Positions 7,658 to 16,135 are shown, numbered from the stretch's first letter. The stretch: 54,390 nucleotides of DNA from an uncultured Clostridia bacterium (GCA_944392335.1 CALXWJ010000066.1:1-54390), one strand, 5' to 3'. Notes: generated by a model from the sequence alone, not told the origin. Program-made: numbers and translations.

Positions 7658-8002
7658 ATGAAAGATTGCTTATTCTGTAAAATTATTAACGGTGAGATAC
7701 CTTCAACCAAAGTATATGAGGATGAATTTGTTTACGCGTTTAACGATATTGAACCGCAAGCCCCTCATCATATCGTAATTGTACCGAAAAAACATATTTC
7801 ATCAGCCAACGAAATAAATTCCGATAACAGCATTTATGTTTCAAAAATTTTTGAGATAATCCCGAAAATCGCGCAAAAACTGGGATTTGACAAAAACGGT
7901 TACAGAGTGGTCAACAACTGCGGTAAAGACGGTGGACAAACCGTTAGTCATCTTCATTTTCATCTTATGGCGGGAAGACAGTTCGGCTGGCCTGCAGGTT
8001 GA
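7658..8002 (+). CDS. hinT: HIT family nucleotide-binding hydrolase
   Basis: This 114-aa protein has the full histidine triad HLHFHLMAG near the C-terminus and the family N-terminus CLFCKIINGEIPSTKVYED. HinT proteins hydrolyse nucleoside phosphoramidates and acyl-adenylates in the cytoplasm. The N-terminal Cys-x2-Cys (CLFC) is common in firmicute members. It has a good RBS (AGAGAGG) and probably shares the nth transcript. No terminator is obvious before the rpsU promoter. Confidence 0.93.
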   Translation: MKDCLFCKIINGEIPSTKVYEDEFVYAFNDIEPQAPHHIVIVPKKHISSANEINSDNSIYVSKIFEIIPKIAQKLGFDKNGYRVVNNCGKDGGQTVSHLHFHLMAGRQFGWPAG

Positions 8003-8075
8003 TTTTGTTTGACATACCGTTTTTGTTTAAATACCACAAATTTTAATTTTTTTAAAAAAAAAATTTTGAAATTTC

Positions 8076-8105
8076 TTGACAATGCTATGTAAAATATTGT
8101 ATAAT
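8076..8105 (+). promoter_or_regulatory. Promoter of rpsU-yqeY (TTGACA-18-TATAAT)
   Basis: TTGACA at 8076-8081 and TATAAT at 8100-8105 are separated by 18 bases, 79 bp upstream of rpsU. Both boxes are perfect, as expected for a ribosomal protein gene. Confidence 0.85.
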
Positions 8106-8184
8106 AGTGTGGTAGCAGTTTAGCTTGTAATTTCATTTTCATCAGACATCCGGAGAAATGACCAACCGGAGGGAGGGAAAATAA

Positions 8185-8361
8185 ATGTCTGAAATTCGTG
8201 TTAAAGATAATGAATCATTAGATAGTGCTTTAAGAAGATTTAAACGTCAATGCGCCAAATCAGGTGTTATGTCTGAGATCAGAAAACGTGAACACTACGA
8301 AAAACCAAGCGTAAAACGCAAGAAAAAATCTGAAGCAGCCCGTAAGAGAAAGTTTAAATAA
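8185..8361 (+). CDS. rpsU: 30S ribosomal protein S21
   Basis: The 58-aa basic protein starts [19 protein letters not shown] and ends ARKRKFK, the full S21 pattern including REHYEKPS and a Lys/Arg-rich tail. S21 sits near the anti-Shine-Dalgarno end of 16S rRNA and aids initiation. The RBS GGAGGGAGG is strong. It is followed 11 bp later by the YqeY gene, a conserved firmicute pairing. Confidence 0.96.
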   Translation: MSEIRVKDNESLDSALRRFKRQCAKSGVMSEIRKREHYEKPSVKRKKKSEAARKRKFK

Positions 8362-8372
8362 GGAATAAAAAA

Positions 8373-8819
8373 ATGACACTTAAAGAAAAATTGGCAGAAG
8401 ATCTGAAATCTGCAATGAAGGACAAAAATACTGTTCGTAAAAATGTGGTACAAATGGTAAGAGCCGGCGTACTGCAAGTGGAAAAAGACAATAAAATAAC
8501 TCTTGACGATAATGGGGTTTTGGATGTTATAGCAAAACAGCTAAAACAAAGACGAGATTCCCTACCGGATTACGAAAAAAGTGGTCGTGAAGATTTAATA
8601 GCCGAATTAAAGGCTGAAATGGATGTATTGATGGAGTATTTGCCCGCGCAGCTTACAAGAGAAGAGCTTGAAGCTATTGTTGCCGAAGCAGTAACCGCAA
8701 CAGGCGCTTCTTCTATGAAGGATATGGGTAAAATCATGGCCGCGGTTATGCCTAAAACAAAAGGCAGGGCTGACGGTAAAGTTATTAATGAAATAGCAAA
8801 ATCCATGCTTACAAATTGA
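8373..8819 (+). CDS. GatB/YqeY domain-containing protein
   Basis: The 148-aa protein matches the YqeY family across its length: N-terminal MTLKEKLAEDLKSAMKDK and C-terminal MKDMGKIMAAVMPKTKGRADGKVINEIAK. The domain resembles the tRNA-binding tail of GatB and probably interacts with tRNA or tRNA-loading complexes, but its exact role is not established. It is co-transcribed with rpsU and ends in a hairpin. Confidence 0.93.
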   Translation: MTLKEKLAEDLKSAMKDKNTVRKNVVQMVRAGVLQVEKDNKITLDDNGVLDVIAKQLKQRRDSLPDYEKSGREDLIAELKAEMDVLMEYLPAQLTREELEAIVAEAVTATGASSMKDMGKIMAAVMPKTKGRADGKVINEIAKSMLTN

Positions 8820-8827
8820 ATATAATT

Positions 8828-8853
8828 ACTGCGCAGTCTTTTGCCTGCGCAGT
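8828..8853 (+). terminator. Hairpin after yqeY
   Basis: Nine-base-pair arms ACTGCGCAG and CTGCGCAGT surround an 8-nt loop, followed by a modest T-rich tract (GTTTTTCTTC at 8861). It separates rpsU-yqeY from the tRNA gene. Confidence 0.65.
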
Positions 8854-8876
8854 TATATATGTTTTTCTTCTCATTT

Positions 8877-8952
8877 GCTGGTGTAGCTCAGTCGGTAGAG
8901 CAGCGCATTCGTAATGCGCAGGTCGCAAGTTCAAGTCTCGTCACCAGCTCCA
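8877..8952 (+). tRNA. tRNA-Thr (anticodon CGT)
   Basis: A full 76-nt cloverleaf is visible. The acceptor arms are GCTGGTG (8877-8883) and CACCAGC (8942-8948). The D arm has AGTCGGTA, the anticodon stem GCGCA/TGCGC has loop TTCGTAA (anticodon CGT, reading ACG), and the T loop is TTCAAGT. The discriminator is T and the CCA end (8950-8952) is encoded. Confidence 0.96.
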
Positions 8953-8959
8953 AATTTGC

Positions 8960-8996
8960 ATATAAGGGGTACTGTGTTAAACAGTGCCCCTTATAT
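8960..8996 (+). terminator. Terminator after tRNA-Thr
   Basis: A 16-bp stem (ATATAAGGGGTACTGT with ACAGTGCCCCTTATAT, one G-T pair) and a 5-nt loop are followed by GTTTTGG. It lies 7 bp past the CCA end. Confidence 0.8.
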
Positions 8997-9001
8997 GTTT
9001 T

Positions 9002-9100
9002 GGCTTTTTGTCAATAGTTGTGGTAAAATTAATTAAAATGAAATCTTGGTACAGTCAATTGCCATCAGGCAGCTACTTATTTTTTTGATGTTTTCTCTAC
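9002..9100 (+). mobile_element. Decayed third copy of the IS end
   Basis: GGCTTTTTGTCAATAGTTG starts a sequence that follows the contig-end repeat for roughly 95 bases (including CATCAGGCAGCTACTT) with many substitutions and small gaps. It lies immediately after the tRNA terminator, with no transposase attached, so it is a relic. Confidence 0.65.
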
Positions 9101-9122
9101 TTTAAAATATTTCTATATAAAA

Positions 9123-9167
9123 AAACAGACACATCATCATGAATTTTTCAGATAATATGTCTGTTTA
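9123..9167 (-). terminator. Terminator of the GGGtGRT operon
   Basis: AAACAGACA and TGTCTGTTT arms with a 27-nt loop are followed on the minus strand by a T-run. It lies 34 bp past the stop of the GGGtGRT gene. Confidence 0.7.
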
Positions 9168-9200
9168 TATATCTGTCTTTTTTACACACAGTTTAAATTC

Positions 9201-10202
9201 TTATTTATTCATTGCTTCTTCAACAGCAACGGCAACGGCAACGGTCATACCAACCATCGGGTTATTGCCCGCACCGATAAGTCCCATCATTTCTACGTGT
9301 GCCGGAACTGATGATGAGCCCGCAAACTGTGCGTCTGAATGCATTCTTCCCATTGTATCTGTCATTCCGTATGAAGCAGGGCCGGCTGCCATATTATCAG
9401 GATGCAATGTACGTCCCGTTCCGCCGCCTGACGCAACTGAAAAATATTTCTTTCCTTGTTCAATACATTCCTTCTTATATGTACCTGCAACAGGATGCTG
9501 GAATCTTGTCGGGTTTGTTGAATTACCGGTAATTGATACATCAACGCCTTCCAAGTGCATGATCGCAACACCTTCACGTACATCATCTGCGCCGTAGCAG
9601 CGTACTTTTGCCCTTTCGCCCTTTGAATATGCGATTTCTTTTACTATATTAACTTTACCAGTATAATAATCAAACTTGGTTTGTACATATGTAAATCCGT
9701 TGATCCTTGATATAATCTGTGCCGCGTCTTTTCCAAGACCGTTCAATATAACCTTTAAATCTTCTTTTCTTGCTTTATTAGCGCTTTTTGCAAGTCCTAT
9801 TGCTCCTTCAGCTGCTGCAAATGATTCGTGTCCCGCCAAAAATGCAAAACATTTTGTTTCTTCTCTCAAAAGCATAGCACCGAGATTTCCGTGACCAATA
9901 CCTACTTTTCTGTCATCAGCAACCGATCCCGGAATACAGAACGACTGCAATCCAAGTCCTATCTTTTCAGCAGCATCGGCAGCCTTTGTGCATCCGTCTT
10001 TAATTGCTATTGCAGCACCTACTATGTATGCCCAGCAAGCATTTTCAAAACAGATCGGCTGAATGCCTTTTACCATGTTATAAACATCTATACCTTTATC
10101 ATCACAGATTTGCTTTGCTTCTTCGATTGAAGATATACCGTGCTTTGCAAGCTCTGCATTGATTTGATCTATTCTTCTTTCATAACCTTCAAATAAAGCC
10201 AT
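9201..10202 (-). CDS. GGGtGRT family protein
   Basis: The 333-aa cytoplasmic protein contains the diagnostic Gly-Gly-Gly-Thr-Gly-Arg-Thr motif (in SVASGGGTGRTLHPDN, about residue 265) and many Gly/Ala-rich helices. The family is known to sit beside a NifU-like scaffold gene, as here (22 bp upstream gene), so a link to iron-sulfur metabolism is inferred. No enzymatic activity is established. Four Cys are spread through the first half (CDD, ICFENACW, SFCIPG). The RBS is AAGGAGG. Length is typical and there is no sign of damage. Confidence 0.85.
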   Translation of the reverse strand: MALFEGYERRIDQINAELAKHGISSIEEAKQICDDKGIDVYNMVKGIQPICFENACWAYIVGAAIAIKDGCTKAADAAEKIGLGLQSFCIPGSVADDRKVGIGHGNLGAMLLREETKCFAFLAGHESFAAAEGAIGLAKSANKARKEDLKVILNGLGKDAAQIISRINGFTYVQTKFDYYTGKVNIVKEIAYSKGERAKVRCYGADDVREGVAIMHLEGVDVSITGNSTNPTRFQHPVAGTYKKECIEQGKKYFSVASGGGTGRTLHPDNMAAGPASYGMTDTMGRMHSDAQFAGSSSVPAHVEMMGLIGAGNNPMVGMTVAVAVAVEEAMNK

Positions 10203-10224
10203 CTCTTTTTACCTCCTTATATCA

Positions 10225-10917
10225 TTATTCATGTCTCGGATCAAGAAGCTTAACAGCATCCTCAACTCTGCCATATTGTCCGCTTGCTTTTTCCAATGCT
10301 TCGTTTGCATCCATTCCCTTTGAAATCATTTCCATCATCTTTCCGAGATGTACAAATTTATATCCTATAATCTGATCCTCATCATCAACAGCTATCTTGG
10401 TTATATAGCCTTCTGCCAATTCCAGATATCTCGGGCCCTTTTTCAAGGTCGCATATGTAGTTCCTACCTGTGAACGCAAGCCTTTTCCCAAATCCTCAAG
10501 ACCTGCTCCGATTGGCAGTCCGTCTTCGGAAAATGCGGTTTGTGTACGTCCGTAAACAATTTGAAGGAACAGTTCTCTCATTGCTGTGTTTATTGCATCA
10601 CATACAAGGTCGGTATTTAATGCTTCCAAAATTGTCTTTCCAATCAATATTTCCGAAGCCATAGCAGCTGAATGTGTCATTCCCGAACATCCTATGGTTT
10701 CTACCAATGCTTCCTGGATAATTCCTTCTTTTACGTTTAATGTAAGTTTACATGTACCCTGCTGAGGCGCGCACCAACCCACACCGTGTGTAAGGCCTGA
10801 AATGTCTTTGATCTCTTTTGCCTGTGTCCATTGTCCTTCCTGTGGTATCGGTGCAGGTCCATGATATGCCCCTTTAGCTAACGGGCACATTGCTTCAACT
10901 TCACTTGAATATTTCAT
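10225..10917 (-). CDS. NifU-like iron-sulfur cluster assembly scaffold protein
   Basis: The 230-aa protein has scaffold-type cysteines at GWCAPQQGTC and IGCSGMTHS, the region that in IscU/NifU-type scaffolds holds a transient Fe-S cluster, followed by a helical domain and a C-terminal extension ending LLDPRHE. It is larger than classical IscU (~130 aa) and belongs to the variant found with GGGtGRT proteins. The start MKYSSE was chosen for AAAGGAG 8 bases upstream. No SufBCD or cysteine desulfurase is nearby. It leads the two-gene operon and has its own promoter. Confidence 0.85.
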   Translation of the reverse strand: MKYSSEVEAMCPLAKGAYHGPAPIPQEGQWTQAKEIKDISGLTHGVGWCAPQQGTCKLTLNVKEGIIQEALVETIGCSGMTHSAAMASEILIGKTILEALNTDLVCDAINTAMRELFLQIVYGRTQTAFSEDGLPIGAGLEDLGKGLRSQVGTTYATLKKGPRYLELAEGYITKIAVDDEDQIIGYKFVHLGKMMEMISKGMDANEALEKASGQYGRVEDAVKLLDPRHE

Positions 10918-10982
10918 CGTTATTACTCCTTTCACCATTTACAATATACTTTTTTCAATCGGATACTTAATCCCTAAAGTAT

Positions 10983-11010
10983 ATTATATCATATTTTTTC
11001 ATTATTGCAA
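10983..11010 (-). promoter_or_regulatory. Promoter of the NifU-like/GGGtGRT operon
   Basis: On the minus strand, TTGCAA (11010-11005) and TATAAT (10988-10983) are 16 bases apart, about 66 bp before the start codon. The -35 match is moderate. Confidence 0.55.
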
Positions 11011-11110
11011 CAAAATTTTCCAAAATTCCTCCCCTGATACAAAAATATTAAAATATTATGTTATTTTTTTGTCAAATAATTCAAAACCGTTTATTTGATT
11101 TTTATTATTC

Positions 11111-11381
11111 GTTATGCAATTTTTTAATTTTGTTATTGTATTGTTGCGCAATATCTCTTTTATAATTACGTATATATTTTGCATAGCAATTGTATTGTTG
11201 CATTGTGCAAAATATATAAATTGTAAAATAATTTGCACTACGCTATTGATTTTTACTGCATTTTGTGCTATAATACTCAAAAATCATGATTTTTTTAATT
11301 TTATAAATTATTGCATAACGCTTAGTGTCTTGCATTATATGTTATGCAAAAATTTTTATCATTGTTATAGCGTTGTGCAAT
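11111..11381 (+). promoter_or_regulatory. Array of GTTRYGCAA-like motifs before the phage cluster
   Basis: The 10-mer GTTATGCAAT or close variants recur here. Plus strand: 11111 (GTTATGCAAT), 11143 (GTTGCGCAAT), 11202 (ATTGTGCAAA), 11341 (GTTATGCAAA), 11372 (GTTGTGCAAT). Minus strand: 11178 (TTTGCATAGC), 11232 (TTTGCACTAC), 11310 (ATTGCATAAC). The last three full sites start exactly 31 bp apart (11310, 11341, 11372), about three helical turns. TTGCGCAA at 11144 is a perfect palindrome. The array surrounds the cluster promoter, so these are likely operators for a DNA-binding protein encoded elsewhere. Iterons are the alternative. Confidence 0.65.
11246..11274 (+). promoter_or_regulatory. Promoter of the phage structural operon (TTGATT-17-TATAAT)
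   Basis: TTGATT at 11246-11251 and TATAAT at 11269-11274 with a 17-base spacer sit inside the motif array. This is the best sigma-A promoter upstream of the phage genes and gives a leader of ~115 nt. Confidence 0.7.
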
Positions 11382-11396
11382 ATAGAGGTGATTTAT

Positions 11397-11846
11397 ATCT
11401 CAATTAACAATGAAAATATAATTTTATTGATCAAGTATATGACACGCGACGGGTTTAGCGAAGCACAAATAATAAAACGATTGGGGATCACACAATCAAA
11501 ATACAATTCTATTTTAAAAAAAAATAAAATATTAAAAGAAGAATTAAAGCATACAAAAATGCTTACCGATTTTGCGGTTGAAGATGCTCTTTTGAAAAAG
11601 GCCCTGGGCGGACAGACGACCGAAATCAAACAGACCGACAAAGGAGCCAGCGTTGAAACCGTTAAGGTCACAAAAAATGTTCCGGGCGATACGACAGCCA
11701 TGCAGATATGGCTCAAAAACCGATGTCCCGAACGCTGGAGCGACAAAGCCGAGACTAACCAAAGCACTGAGAATCTGTTAAACAAAATATTTGATTCGAT
11801 TTCCTCTCAGGCAGAAGAAAAAAATAACAAAACTATACAGGAGTAA
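11397..11846 (+). CDS. Phage terminase small subunit-like DNA-binding protein
   Basis: The product has an N-terminal helix-turn-helix (NENIILLIKYMTRDGFSEAQ, then IIKRLGITQSKYNSIL). Its C-terminal block AMQIWLKNRCPERWSDK is typical of firmicute phage small terminases. It would recognise packaging-start DNA and load the large subunit, encoded 2 bp downstream. GAGGTG (11385-11390) is followed 6 bases later by ATC, with no ATG, GTG or TTG in range. The first ATG (11439) would cut off helix 1 of the HTH. I therefore place the start at ATC 11397 (or ATT 11403), an unusual start. Confidence 0.7.
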   Translation: MSINNENIILLIKYMTRDGFSEAQIIKRLGITQSKYNSILKKNKILKEELKHTKMLTDFAVEDALLKKALGGQTTEIKQTDKGASVETVKVTKNVPGDTTAMQIWLKNRCPERWSDKAETNQSTENLLNKIFDSISSQAEEKNNKTIQE

Positions 11847-11848
11847 TC

Positions 11849-13015
11849 ATGAAATTCAGCGATAAACAACTTGAATACTGGAAATTTGCCACGCACAGAT
11901 GGAATATAAAGCAAGGTGCGACAAGAAGCGGCAAAACATATCTCGACTACTATTTAATTCCAAAAAGAATTACTTCCTGCAAAGGAAACGGACTTATACT
12001 GCTGCTTGGTAATACAAGAGGAACGCTCAACAGAAACATCCTGGAACCCATGAGAAATATTTGGGGCAAAGATTTGATCGGAAACATCTCCATCGACAAT
12101 ACCCTGAATATGTTCGGGCGTAAGGTTCATACATTGGGTGCCGATAAGGTTTCACAGGTTCAAAAATTACAAGGCGCGGGTATTGAATACTGCTACGGTG
12201 ATGAAATAACCACCTGGAACGAGGACGTGTTTTCAATGCTTAAATCACGTCTTGACAAGCCCAATTCAATTTTTGACGGGACCTGTAATCCGGATTCCCC
12301 CAACCACTGGTTTAAAAAATTTCTGGACAGTGACGCCGATATATTTCTTCAGCATTATGTGATAGATGATAATCCCTTCAATTCAAAAGAATTTGTGGAA
12401 AATTTAAAAAAAGAATATTACGGCACGGTTTACTATGACAGATTTATCCTCGGCAAATGGGCCGCCGCAGAAGGTTTGGTATATCCCATGTTTTCTCCCG
12501 AAAAACACGTCAAAGCTTTCAAAGAAATCCCTCTGGGCGAATACTATATTTCCATTGACTATGGTACAATAAATCCCACATCAATGGGGCTTTGGTGCAA
12601 AACAGGAAAAAAAGCCGCAAGGATCAAAGAATTTTACTATGACAGCAGAAAAAAATTGAAGCAGCTGACCGATGAAGAGTATTACGAAAAGTTATGCGAG
12701 CTGGCGGGAGATTTAAATATAAGATATGTCATTGTGGATCCATCTGCCGCAAGCTTTATTACAACAATAAGACGCCATGGAAGATTCATGGTCAAAAAGG
12801 CTGACAATTCCGTTCTTGACGGTATAAGACTCTGCAGCACTCTTATTGCAAACGGATCTATTGCTTTTGATTCTTCCTGCCATGATCTGATCCGCGAATT
12901 CGGTTCCTACTGTTGGGATGAAAACTCAACGGAAGATGCCGTAATTAAACAAAATGATCACGCCATGGACGATATGCGTTATTTCTGCCAAACCATTATG
13001 AGAAAAAGCCGTTGA
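11849..13015 (+). CDS. Phage terminase large subunit (PBSX type)
   Basis: The 388-aa protein has an ATPase half with Walker A GATRSGKT (~23-30) and Walker B-like IEYCYGDEITTW (~115). Its nuclease half shows RNase H-fold acidic positions in YISIDYGT, YVIVDPSA and NDHAMDDMRY. It pumps DNA through the portal and cuts it. Length is slightly short for the family (~410-430) but all motifs are present, so packaging competence is expected. It starts 2 bp after the small subunit with an AGGAG site in that gene's end. Confidence 0.92.
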   Translation: MKFSDKQLEYWKFATHRWNIKQGATRSGKTYLDYYLIPKRITSCKGNGLILLLGNTRGTLNRNILEPMRNIWGKDLIGNISIDNTLNMFGRKVHTLGADKVSQVQKLQGAGIEYCYGDEITTWNEDVFSMLKSRLDKPNSIFDGTCNPDSPNHWFKKFLDSDADIFLQHYVIDDNPFNSKEFVENLKKEYYGTVYYDRFILGKWAAAEGLVYPMFSPEKHVKAFKEIPLGEYYISIDYGTINPTSMGLWCKTGKKAARIKEFYYDSRKKLKQLTDEEYYEKLCELAGDLNIRYVIVDPSAASFITTIRRHGRFMVKKADNSVLDGIRLCSTLIANGSIAFDSSCHDLIREFGSYCWDENSTEDAVIKQNDHAMDDMRYFCQTIMRKSR

Positions 13016-13073
13016 TAAAAATACGGCTTCCATCATATCTATTTCTGCGTTTGAGAAAGGACTGATTGTATTT

Positions 13074-14423
13074 TTGAATAAAATATTAGAAATTTTTAAA
13101 AAAAGAAAACCCATTCATGAAATACCTCTCAATAAAATGTCAGCTGCTATCAACGAATGGACGGCTCTGTATGAAAACAGATATTCGGCTGTATCCGATG
13201 AAATAAAAAATCTTAATATAGCCGCCGCAATTTCTTCCGAGCTGGCAAGACTCACAACTATTGAATTTTCATCCTCAATAACAGGCTCCAAAAGAGCTGA
13301 CTTTTTGGATGAACAGTACCAGCGTTTGATCAAAAAATCAAGAGTTTTCGTTGAATATGCCTGTGCCAAGGGCGGTGTTATACTAAAGCCTTATCTCGAA
13401 AACGGTAAAATTCTGGTCAGTATTATTCAGGCCGATTCATTCTATCCTACCGACTTTACCAGTGAAGGAGAACTTTGCGGCGCCATATTCTATGAGTCTT
13501 TCAAGGAAGATGAATACTACTACATCCGTCTTGAGGAACACAAGCTTATAAACAACTGCCTTATGATCAAAAATACTGCATACAAAAGTAAACATCCCGA
13601 TACTCTCGAAAAGGAAATACCTCTCGGCTCGGTAGACAAATGGGCGTCAATAACCCCCATTTGCAGGATCGAAAATATAGATAAGCCATTATTTGCCTAT
13701 CTTAAAATGCCTATGGCAAATACCATTGACTCGTCATCTCCTCTGGGAGTTTCCGTATTTGCAAGAGCAACCGATCTGATACGTGATGCTTATTCTCAAT
13801 ATTCAAATTTATTATGGGAATTTGAAAGCGGCAAAAGAGCCCTGTTTATCGATGAATGTGCCGTAAGACGCGATGAAAACGGAAATGCGTCTCTTCCCGA
13901 AAAAAGATTGTATCGTCTTTTATCCACCGGCGACGATTCATTGTTTGAAGACTGGTCTCCTCAATTTCGCGAAGCAAACATTTTATCCGGTCTTGACAGG
14001 ATCCTGCGTTCAATTGAATTTAACTGCGGACTTGCTTACGGAACTTTATCGGATACTCAAAATGTGGACAAAACCGCAGAGGAAATAAGAGCTTCCAAGC
14101 AAAGGAGCTATGCTACCGTATGCGATATTCAAAATGCATTGAAGCTGGCTTTGGAACATCTTGTCTGGGCAATGAATGTTTACTGTGACATGTACTCATT
14201 GATCCCGAAGGGAGATTACTCGATTTCCTTTGATTTTGATGACAGTATCATTACCGACCGTTCCGCCGAATTTGCAGAAAAAATTTCACTGCTGGACAAG
14301 GGAATTCTCTCTGCATGGGAAATGCGTTCGTGGTATTTCAATGAAGATGAAAAAACCGCAAAAGCAAGGATTGGTGAAATAAATGAAATTCGAAACAGCA
14401 ACAATATGGCACAAAATCAATAA
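13074..14423 (+). CDS. Phage portal protein
   Basis: The 449-aa protein has the SPP1-type portal architecture: an N-terminal helical clip region, a beta-rich middle (ILVSIIQADSFYPTDF) and the C-terminal crown helix region with DKTAEEIRASKQRSYATVCDIQNAL, a strong portal signature. It forms the dodecameric DNA gate at the capsid vertex. The likely start is TTG at 13074, 12 bases after AAAGGA; no ATG fits. The gene lies 58 bp after the terminase, and its 3' end overlaps the next gene by 41 bp. Confidence 0.85.
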   Translation: MNKILEIFKKRKPIHEIPLNKMSAAINEWTALYENRYSAVSDEIKNLNIAAAISSELARLTTIEFSSSITGSKRADFLDEQYQRLIKKSRVFVEYACAKGGVILKPYLENGKILVSIIQADSFYPTDFTSEGELCGAIFYESFKEDEYYYIRLEEHKLINNCLMIKNTAYKSKHPDTLEKEIPLGSVDKWASITPICRIENIDKPLFAYLKMPMANTIDSSSPLGVSVFARATDLIRDAYSQYSNLLWEFESGKRALFIDECAVRRDENGNASLPEKRLYRLLSTGDDSLFEDWSPQFREANILSGLDRILRSIEFNCGLAYGTLSDTQNVDKTAEEIRASKQRSYATVCDIQNALKLALEHLVWAMNVYCDMYSLIPKGDYSISFDFDDSIITDRSAEFAEKISLLDKGILSAWEMRSWYFNEDEKTAKARIGEINEIRNSNNMAQNQ

Positions 14424-14691
14424 TACCACTTATGTTAAGACAGTTTGCTATCGTTCTTTTATTTGTCTTGTGAAAAAGGCAAATGTAAGCGGCACCGATA
14501 TGACGGCTGATAATTCCTTGACTGTCAGATGTTTTACTTATTCAAAATTTCCGGTTTCCCCCGGAGACAGAATATGCTGTAATCTGATTTTATCAAAAGA
14601 TCCCCCCGCCGACGCTTTTATTATTAAAGAAATCAAAGAAAATTTTAATTCTTCGGCAAGATTACGGCATTACAGATTTGAATGTGTATAA
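14383..14691 (+). CDS. Putative phage head-tail connector protein
   Basis: The 102-aa protein begins inside the end of the portal gene in another frame, with GGTG upstream of the ATG. It is beta-rich (YVKTVCYRSFICLVKKA, TYSKFPVSPGDRICCNLIL) with no membrane segment. Small proteins at this position in firmicute siphophages are often connectors or head-closure proteins, but the sequence itself is not diagnostic, so the function rests on synteny. Confidence 0.5.
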   Translation: MKFETATIWHKINNTTYVKTVCYRSFICLVKKANVSGTDMTADNSLTVRCFTYSKFPVSPGDRICCNLILSKDPPADAFIIKEIKENFNSSARLRHYRFECV

Positions 14692-14704
14692 AGGAGGTGA
14701 TGAC

Positions 14705-15115
14705 ATGGATATTGAATTCTTGACAAACCTTGGCATAAGCGAAGAAAATTCCGCTGCCATTCTTGAGCAAAATGACCTTGAGCTCTCAAAACTCAACATC
14801 AAACACACTCTCGAAAATGAATTCACTAAAAGAGGGGTAAAAAATCTTAAAGCAGCAATGCAGCTTTTCGACAGCAGTGAGTTAACTTATTCCAACGGTC
14901 AGATCGACGGCCTTGATGAAAAGCTTTCCTCTTTTATGAAGGAAAATGACTTTTTGTTTGAGACACAAAATCCTCCCATGTTTTCTGCACCGGCAGGCAA
15001 GGTTGACAATAACGGCATAAGCCGTGAGGAGTTTTCCAAAATGGGATACGCAAAAAGGCTCAGGCTCTTTAATGAAAATCCTCAAACTTACAAAAACCTT
15101 ACGGAAAATAATTGA
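14705..15115 (+). CDS. Putative phage scaffold-like protein
   Basis: The 136-aa acidic, mainly helical protein starts MDIEFLTNLGISEEN after AAAGGAGGTG. It lies directly before the capsid gene, where phage scaffolding proteins sit, and its C-terminus (EEFSKMGYAKRLRLFNENPQTYKNL) resembles the tail of phage scaffold/assembly proteins. No protease is encoded nearby, so if it is a scaffold it would exit uncleaved or be cut by a host protease. The function is inferred from position and composition. Confidence 0.6.
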   Translation: MDIEFLTNLGISEENSAAILEQNDLELSKLNIKHTLENEFTKRGVKNLKAAMQLFDSSELTYSNGQIDGLDEKLSSFMKENDFLFETQNPPMFSAPAGKVDNNGISREEFSKMGYAKRLRLFNENPQTYKNLTENN

Positions 15116-15159
15116 TTTTTTCCGATAAAAACACTTAAATATGAAAGGAATTTATAATT

Positions 15160-16032
15160 ATGGCAACTACAAAAATATCAGATTTGGTAAATCCTATTGT
15201 AATGGCAGACAGTATTTCTGCAAAAATAGAAAAAAAGATCGTCGTATCTCCGTTTGCACGAATCGATGACACTCTTTCAGGCGTTCCGGGGGATACAATA
15301 TATGTCCCTCAATATACATACATCGGTGACGCGGCAGATGTTGCAGAAGGAACTGAAGTAAGCACTACAAAGCTTGTCGCTTCAACAACATCGGCAACCA
15401 TCAAAAAAGCAATGAAGGCCGTTGAGCTTACCGATGAAGCCGTTTTATCAGGCTACGGGAATCCGATAGGCGAAACAAACAATCAGCTTGCTTTGGCAAT
15501 AGCTTCCAAGGTAGACGCAGATGCTATGGACGCCCTCCTGGAAGCAACCCTTGTATATGACGGCACTGATAGTATCATTGATTATGACGGCGTTGTTGAC
15601 GCCATCGATGTTTTTGAAGAAGAAACAAACACTGAAAAGGTTATGTTTATTCATCCCAAGCAGATGACTCAATTACGTCATGACGAAAACTTCATTTCAG
15701 CTGACAAGTACCCGGGCGCCGTTGTTATGACCGGTGAGATCGGTATGATCGCCAATACAAGAATCGTACCGTCTAAAAGAGTTCCTCTTATCTCTTCTGA
15801 AGAGTCGGAGCTTGAAGTAACGCATTATGTTAATCCGATCGTTAAGATAGAGCAGGATCTTGAGTGCGAGGATGAATCCCCCGCATTGACTATCTACTTA
15901 AAAAGGGACACAAATGTCGAGGTAGAAAGACAAACATTAAAGCGTGTGACCGATATTTCTGTGGATAAGCTCTATACCGTTGCGCTTTCAAATGCGTCTA
16001 AAGTGGTTTTGGCTAAGTTCAAAGAAAAATAA
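15160..16032 (+). CDS. Major capsid protein (HK97 fold, N4-gp56-like)
   Basis: The 290-aa protein begins MATTKISDLVNPIVMADSIS and contains VPQYTYIGDAADVAEGTEV, the capsid-family block VMFIHPKQMTQLRHDENF and a C-terminal HYVNPIVKIEQDLE region. These match N4-gp56-type HK97-fold capsid proteins of clostridial siphophages. It builds the icosahedral shell. There is no N-terminal delta domain to cleave, consistent with a separate scaffold. It is preceded by a good GAAAGGAA site. Confidence 0.88.
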   Translation: MATTKISDLVNPIVMADSISAKIEKKIVVSPFARIDDTLSGVPGDTIYVPQYTYIGDAADVAEGTEVSTTKLVASTTSATIKKAMKAVELTDEAVLSGYGNPIGETNNQLALAIASKVDADAMDALLEATLVYDGTDSIIDYDGVVDAIDVFEEETNTEKVMFIHPKQMTQLRHDENFISADKYPGAVVMTGEIGMIANTRIVPSKRVPLISSEESELEVTHYVNPIVKIEQDLECEDESPALTIYLKRDTNVEVERQTLKRVTDISVDKLYTVALSNASKVVLAKFKEK

Positions 16033-16135
16033 AAACAAATAATGCTTCGGTTAAGTAAGGAATTGTCCGCAGTTATATCTTTTTCATAAACATTAATTGA
16101 CAATACAGATCTGATACCGAAAAAGCATTATAAAA

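Noticed and set aside
8953..9200. Phage attachment site at the tRNA-Thr 3' end
   Set aside because: No duplicate of the tRNA end was seen near 11 kb or 23 kb, and NifU-like genes separate the tRNA from the phage cluster.
11439..11441. ATG as start of the small terminase
   Set aside because: It would remove the first HTH helix and lies ~48 bases after the only good RBS.
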